Source of the DNA: Hasllibacter sp963833115
GTDB lineage: Bacteria > Pseudomonadota > Alphaproteobacteria > Rhodobacterales > Rhodobacteraceae
Length of the DNA stretch: 64,000 bases
Direction of reading: 5' to 3'
Assembly (NCBI GenBank): GCA_963833115.1
Contig: CAWHWS010000002.1
Coordinates: 2,232,001-2,296,000 of the forward strand
Shown here: piece by piece, positions 63,536 through 64,000 of the stretch
How positions within the stretch are numbered: position 1 is the first letter of the stretch
How the letters are laid out: every line of letters starts with the position of its first letter
Program-made: the position numbers and the translations under genes
The notes under the pieces: model-generated
Told to the model about the DNA's origin: nothing
Database searches by the model: none
The model's input: the letters and a program-made list of their open reading frames with translations, nothing else

Positions 63536-64000
63536 TCACGCCCCGTCCTCCAGCCGGGCGGCGTCGAAGCCGGGATCGAGGGTCCAGGTCGCCTCGCCGC
63601 CGATATCCGCGACGCGCACCCCCGCCCCGGCGAGGACGGCGCGCACGCGGTCGGCCTCCGCCCAGTCCTTCGCCGCGCGCGCCTCGGCCCGCCGCGCGAG
63701 GAGGGCCTCGATGATCCCCTCGGCCGCCCCGGCGCGCGGCCCGGCCGGGGCCAGCGCGTCCCAGTCCGGCACCAGGCCGAGGAGGTCCAGCCCGAAGGCC
63801 AGCGGCGCCAGCGCCTGCGCCGTGCGGCCCTTGGAGAGCCCGTGCAGCCGCGCGATCGCGCCGGGCACGTTGAGGTCGTTGGCGAGCGTCGCCTCGAACT
63901 CGGGGTCCGCCGCCCAGTCGCCCGACGCCTTGAGGGCCGCCACCGCCCGCGCGCCGAACCCGTGCCGGCTCAGGAGCGCGCGCCAGCCGTTCAGCGCGGC
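63536..64000 (-). CDS. cysS: Cysteinyl-tRNA synthetase, C-terminal part (cut by window edge)
   Basis: The last about 154 codons of CysRS. The helical anticodon-binding domain is recognisable: FEATLANDLNVPGAIARLHGL, then LLARRAEARAAKDWAEADRVRAVLAGAGVRVADIGGEATW, the standard CysRS ending. The catalytic domain with the HIGH and KMSKS motifs lies beyond the right edge. The frame continues through 64000 without a stop. Confidence 0.92.
   Translation of the reverse strand, partial: AALNGWRALLSRHGFGARAVAALKASGDWAADPEFEATLANDLNVPGAIARLHGLSKGRTAQALAPLAFGLDLLGLVPDWDALAPAGPRAGAAEGIIEALLARRAEARAAKDWAEADRVRAVLAGAGVRVADIGGEATWTLDPGFDAARLEDGA

Overview
This is a high-GC alphaproteobacterial chromosome segment, almost certainly from the Rhodobacteraceae (Roseobacter/Rhodobacter group). 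The evidence is gene content and order: rpoH beside an RluA-type synthase, DUF6476, DUF6324 and DUF6314 proteins, MmcB, a fused indolepyruvate ferredoxin oxidoreductase, a gene-transfer-agent (GTA) type holin/endolysin pair, two VPLPA-CTERM surface proteins, a valine-degradation cluster, acnA next to a DUF1223 gene, ccmABCD, yajC-secDF and yfgM-bamB-der. The tRNA-His also has the alphaproteobacterial form (A73, no G-1). There are no rRNA genes, CRISPR arrays, insertion sequences or phage structural genes.

Layout. 1-5 kb: rpoH (cut by the window edge), RluA-family synthase, small Rhodobacterales genes, tRNA-His, mmcB. 3.8-5.8 kb: an uncharacterised coupled pair, a coiled-coil membrane protein and a ClpP-like membrane-anchored serine-protease-fold protein, behind an intergenic region with three dyads. 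5.8-15.3 kb (minus strand): enoyl-CoA hydratase, a five-gene lysis cassette, ccmE, argC, murI, an acyltransferase and indolepyruvate ferredoxin oxidoreductase, which faces a LysR regulator. 15.4-25.4 kb: purL, a bolA-grxD unit with two small genes between them, zapA and transketolase (each with one frameshift), coaD and gap. 25.4-32.7 kb: DoxX and CBS proteins, then mmsA, acyl-CoA dehydrogenase, a CxxC thioredoxin-fold protein, a 3-hydroxyisobutyryl-CoA hydrolase-like gene and mmsB. 32.9-41.9 kb: bioY, purB, small secreted proteins around a 33-bp tandem repeat, an LpxL-like acyltransferase, DUF1223, acnA and a second VPLPA-CTERM protein. 41.9-47.7 kb (minus): ccmABCD, a Mth938-like gene, secF, secD, yajC. 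48.1-53.7 kb: a degraded serS, a TspO-like membrane protein, and der-bamB-yfgM. 53.9-64 kb: an RND efflux pair, an Atm1-type ABC transporter, an NDUFAF6-like protein, citramalate synthase, and cysS (cut by the window edge).

How the parts fit. Most genes are housekeeping: heat-shock sigma factor, purine, arginine, isoleucine and CoA synthesis, cytochrome c haem delivery, Sec export, outer-membrane assembly, central carbon metabolism. Tight ATGA, GTGA and TGATG overlaps mark translationally coupled operons. The accessory layer consists of the GTA-type lysis cassette, exosortase-target surface proteins, the RND pump with a palindromic operator, and several short repeat families.

Most unusual signals: a serS locus with two in-frame stops and at least four compensating frameshifts; a 31-bp dispersed repeat present both between genes and inside the mmsB reading frame; a TGAAC-N6-GTTCA palindrome at both the rpoH promoter and the RND pump promoter, 53 kb apart; and the unknown membrane-protein/ClpP-like module. 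All functional names rest on sequence reading alone; no database search was run.
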